Source: Phoronis ovalis
Lineage: Eukaryota > Phoronida > Phoronidae
Reading direction: 5' to 3'
DNA length: 28,610 bases
Assembly: GCA_028565635.1 (NCBI GenBank)
Contig: JAOXYB010037728.1
Span: forward strand, 1-28,610
This document shows, piece after piece, positions 26,001 to 28,610 of this stretch. The notes beneath the pieces are model-generated. The model had not been told where the DNA came from and did no database searches. It saw only the letters and a list, made by a program, of their open reading frames with translations. Position 1 is the first letter of the stretch. Each line of letters starts with the position of its first letter. A program made the translations under genes and the position numbers.

Positions 26001-28098
26001 AGTTTCATACATAACTTCACTTTCTGTATAAACTGAAGCACAATTAGAAGATCTCACTTAATAATACTGATCTCATTTTACGCAATACGTAACTGGTCGT
26101 ATTCTTACTTGAGGGGTTACATCCACTGGACAGTTATTCACATCTTGTAGAGCCAGTTTCAGTAATTCTGTCATAACATGCTTGAAGCTAGTCTGACCAG
26201 TTGTTGAAGGCTCTGTAGCTAAAATGGCCTACAATGTTATCAAACATATGTGCAGTTTATATGGTTCAGTCCCTTTTCCAACAGAGTTTTCCCAAGTCGT
26301 TTTGATAGATTTATCTCATATACTATGGCCCTATTTTAAAGCAATACTTCTACTACTTATTTTGTAAATCAGTTTATTTTTTCGAAGCCAGATATCTCCT
26401 TGTTTTTCATTTTAACCCTATCTTGCATTCAATGTCAGAAACAGTCTTATGACACATAGTGCACCAATATACCTGTATATAAAATGGTACTCCTGCACTG
26501 CGTCTCGTAGCACATAACTTGGAATTTGGACTGGTATCTTTGATGTCCTCTAGAAGTCCCATCAGCCATTGCTTGGGTAACTTGTTAAGAGAAATTATGG
26601 GGCACCTGCAATAATGCAATAATAGCTCAAGCTCAAGATGGCGTTGAAATCTGCTTATTTGTTATGTCATCTGTTGTGGCTCAGCTCAAGTAAGCGACAC
26701 TATATTTTGCTAATTTACATGATATTCATATTTTTTCAAGAAAATATATCTGCGACATTTAATTTCTCATCATTTGTAATGTACTTAAAAACAGCATGAG
26801 AAGACTTTGGAGAAGTTGTTGTGCATAAAACAACAAATTATTTGTCATACAATTACAAGTGAGCCTAGTCGTGTATTGACTGCATGGCTGATATGCCTCA
26901 GCTGGTTGCATGCATGATACTTATGTAATACATCGCTCTGATAATATATGAGTTTTATATGCAATTCTGGCTCTGTATATTTGATGCCATAGCGTGTGTT
27001 AAAAGCATATATATGCATTTTTGAATACATTTTTGATTATCGATGTGTATAAGAACCCATTTTGTGAATTGAGACCTCTTGTCAAAAATAGATCATTCAG
27101 GTGCCAATTATGGCTACTGTAGTCTGTTATGGAAGAACACTGTAAAAGACAGGAGTCAAGCTTAGGCTTTAAACATGATGAATTAATGTGTCTTCCCCCT
27201 CCCCTGTGCACCTCAAAGTGGAACGGCTCTAAAAAAGCATCAAAGCATCAATAATGTTATTGTGATTTCCAGTAAATGCAAACCAAATCTCCCAAAATTG
27301 TCATTCTAAGGCAACTTTTGGAAAAATTTTCTTCTGCCTTAATGGAGAAATTCTAAAAAGTGTGACAGTTTCTGAAAGATCACAAAAGGTGTGTACGACT
27401 AGTTGACTTATCATTGCATAAAAACACAAATTTACCTCCACAGCATGTCACACATCTTAACAAAACCTGCATAAGCAAGTTCAAATGCTCCTCTATGACG
27501 AGACTCCAATATTTGTCTTGTAAAATATTCACCAATGAATAAAACCTGAAATTTACAAATCTCCCTATAAAAAGCTTAACATGAAAATGTAGAAGTTGTT
27601 TCAAAATACAGAAAACCTAGTGAACTACTTTTTCTTCTTTTTTGTCCCGGAAAGTAGTCTTATTTTCATTTGCTAAAACATCAAATGTACATAATTTGAA
27701 ACAACTGATATAAAGTAAGCTTTCTAAAATTGGCCATGGCTAATGCAAAACAAAAAAATATTTTATTTAGCAATCATCTTCAAGTTACAATTTGTACACC
27801 TTCTGACCTGCCGTTTTCATATACATGTTACAGATAACATCAGTTGGAGAACAAGAATTTCGGACAAATACCTGATTACATGTTAAAAGGCCGTTGTTGT
27901 CCCCTGCTATATCATCTTGTATTGGAACAGTTTGTGTTAACTGACCAAGAAGAAGAGAAATTTCCTTGATACTTCTCCAACAGCACACAACTAAATACTC
28001 GGGCATCAATCGCACTGTTTCACTGCTTTTATTTGCTTCTTCAAAAAATTGCTTTTCTTCCTCAGTTTGAAAATCTGCATCTACCACTAACTCTGGTC
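20091..28098 (-). CDS. THADA: THADA, C-terminal 933 residues (partial, 15 exons; 5' half off window)
   Basis: THADA (yeast Trm732) is the large armadillo/HEAT-like partner of the FTSJ1/Trm7 methyltransferase, needed for 2'-O-methylation of tRNA position 32. Drosophila THADA also affects SERCA and energy balance. Minus-strand exons: 27872-28098, 27436-27545, 26473-26605, 26109-26228, 25668-25790, 25253-25344, 24938-25024, 24523-24654, 24093-24261, 23287-23393, 22502-22982, 22091-22212, 21698-21930, 20799-21028, 20091-20528. All use GT-AG and agree in phase. Family signatures in order: CWRSIKEISLLLGQL, RHRGAFELAYAGFVKM, LCATRRSAGVPFYIQ, VHALNILQALYKDTRLG, AVRNSCTLLFSALMTR, MTGRIFFHRYPTLFPFL, LHPGLYPILMVLGRL, CAASPVMKTRLMAARALSPL, QNHIHGVLLQVCYLLEDL. 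These cover the DUF2428 region and C-terminal domain. The first exon starts in phase 1, so coding sequence continues to the right. Human THADA has 1953 residues. Gene identity is secure; the small exon 22091-22212 is the least certain. Confidence 0.95.
21270..21580. repeat. Imperfect ~300 bp palindrome (foldback element) in a THADA intron
   Basis: The sequence reads as its own diverged reverse complement about a centre near 21420. The inner arms CGTTGATGTAGGTCA (21395-21409) and TGACCTATATCAACG (21430-21444) match at 14 of 15 positions. Similarity continues outward through TTCTAGGA, GAGCTRGAACTT and GCTACAAA blocks with small indels. The whole stretch is rich in CTAG, CTAGAA and AGCTCCTAGAA. 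No open reading frame is present. It resembles a hairpin MITE or foldback transposon. Confidence 0.55.
21423..21435 (-). promoter_or_regulatory. Perfect DR1 nuclear-receptor motif (AGGTCAAAGGTCA on minus)
   Basis: TGACCTTTGACCT on the plus strand is a direct repeat of AGGTCA spaced by one base on the minus strand. This is the consensus for HNF4, USP/RXR and COUP-TF type receptors. A third half-site, AGGTCA, lies at 21404-21409. It sits at the centre of the palindrome, so it may simply be element sequence. Confidence 0.4.
22026..22064. repeat. (CA)n-like microsatellite
   Basis: An impure CA/TG-rich run lies in the THADA intron just downstream of the donor of exon 22091-22212. Confidence 0.5.
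23522..23723. mobile_element. MITE with 31 bp perfect terminal inverted repeats, in a THADA intron
   Basis: The first 31 bases (23522-23552, beginning CTAGAGATCTGGGAAGAG) are exactly repeated in reverse complement at 23693-23723. The match stops sharply on the inner side. The interior of ~140 bases has no coding frame and includes a GC-richer patch (GTCCGCGAGCGGGG) unlike its surroundings. The outermost CTAG is itself palindromic, so the exact end and target duplication are ambiguous. A TA duplication with ends at 23525 and 23720 (Tc1/mariner type) is one reading. The perfect repeats suggest recent insertion. Confidence 0.8.
26606..27435 (-). other. THADA: THADA intron, 830 bp, no recognised content
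   Basis: This is the largest THADA intron in the window, between the exons ending CDMLWR and starting CPIISLN. It has a C-rich run near 27193-27205 and a short AGCATCAA duplication near 27236-27251. No coding exon or repeat family was recognised. Confidence 0.6.
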
Positions 28099-28610
28099 CT
28101 GATGAAGTGTACAAAAAAAAATCTGATTATATTTAGTTTTCAAATTAAATTTATGTTTTTAATAGCGCATAAATTTCACAATAACACACTGTTTAAGGGC
28201 AATTGGTTGTTAATCTGGGGTATTTCTAAAATGAAAGGACTTTTTTGGAGGTTAGATCCCAAAACATTATTCTGATGAACATCAAAGTTTGCTGGTAATT
28301 TTTTTTCTATTAATTTCAGAATCAAACATTACTGTCGGGATATTTTTAATGAGTTAGCTGTTATGATGAATTTAAAAGCATACACTTTAACATTGCCTTT
28401 GAAATGAAATGACTTAATGGAGTGATCTAATGCCTGATTTTTGGCATGCATAGTTTACATATTATTTCTAACAAGCAAAAACACTAAATAATATCAATAT
28501 AACTAACAAAAGTCCATTTATGCTGGAGATTATGTTCAGGGCTGTTCCAGTAAAAAAAGTGGGGGAGGGGGGGAAGGCACTTTCATTTTATACCCACCAC
28601 CCATAATTTT
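28099..28610 (-). other. THADA: THADA intron running off the right edge
   Basis: It lies upstream of the 27872-28098 exon acceptor on the minus strand. No further THADA exon could be recognised. Near the right edge there is a poly-A run followed by a G-rich tract (28561-28573). Confidence 0.5.

Noticed and set aside
26876-26920. tRNA/SINE A-box-like string (GCCTCAGCTGGTTGCATG)
   Set aside because: It departs from the A-box consensus at a key position, and no convincing B box follows at the right spacing.
28551-28580. Poly-A followed by G-rich tract near the right edge, possible G-quadruplex or transposon end
   Set aside because: Only two long G runs are visible and the context is cut off by the window edge, so nothing specific can be supported.

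Overview
The window is AT-rich nuclear DNA from an animal, most likely an arthropod and probably a non-dipteran insect. The genes are split into many short exons by GT-AG introns, and the protein sequences are unmistakably metazoan. The exportin resembles insect XPO1/embargoed in places (for example [11 protein letters not shown] and a C-terminal PEEMQD). No prokaryotic feature, virus, CRISPR array, tRNA or rRNA was found. The species cannot be named from the sequence.

Layout, left to right. (1) 416-962 (+) holds the 3' end of an unrecognised gene with a basic, then acidic, C-terminus. (2) 1822-6208 (-) is a complete eight-coding-exon gene for a C2H2 zinc-finger protein that I recognise as the ZNF410 orthologue (521 aa, six fingers). 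(3) About 6486-7097 is a head-to-head, probably bidirectional, promoter region with leader exons on both sides and two opposed YY1/Pho-type motifs. (4) 9187-18458 (+) is a complete 23-coding-exon gene for exportin-1 (XPO1/CRM1). The splice model gives 1071 aa, the same as human XPO1, with Cys528 conserved. (5) 20091-28098 (-) is the C-terminal 933 residues, in 15 exons, of THADA, the tRNA 2'-O-methyltransferase partner. Its N-terminal half lies beyond the right edge.

The genes alternate in orientation: unknown> <ZNF410 XPO1> <THADA. They are housekeeping genes from unrelated pathways (chromatin and transcription, nuclear export, tRNA modification) and do not form a system. The only plausible functional link is the shared ZNF410/XPO1 promoter. 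Introns carry non-autonomous repeats: a sharply defined ~200 bp element with 31 bp perfect inverted repeats in a THADA intron, a ~300 bp imperfect palindrome carrying a perfect nuclear-receptor DR1 in another THADA intron, and a decayed inverted-repeat element in the first coding intron of ZNF410.

I found no convincing undescribed biological system. The best second-look items are the repeats, the extra zinc finger, the divergent promoter and the unidentified left-hand gene. All splice models were made by hand from reading frame, GT/AG sites and phase agreement.
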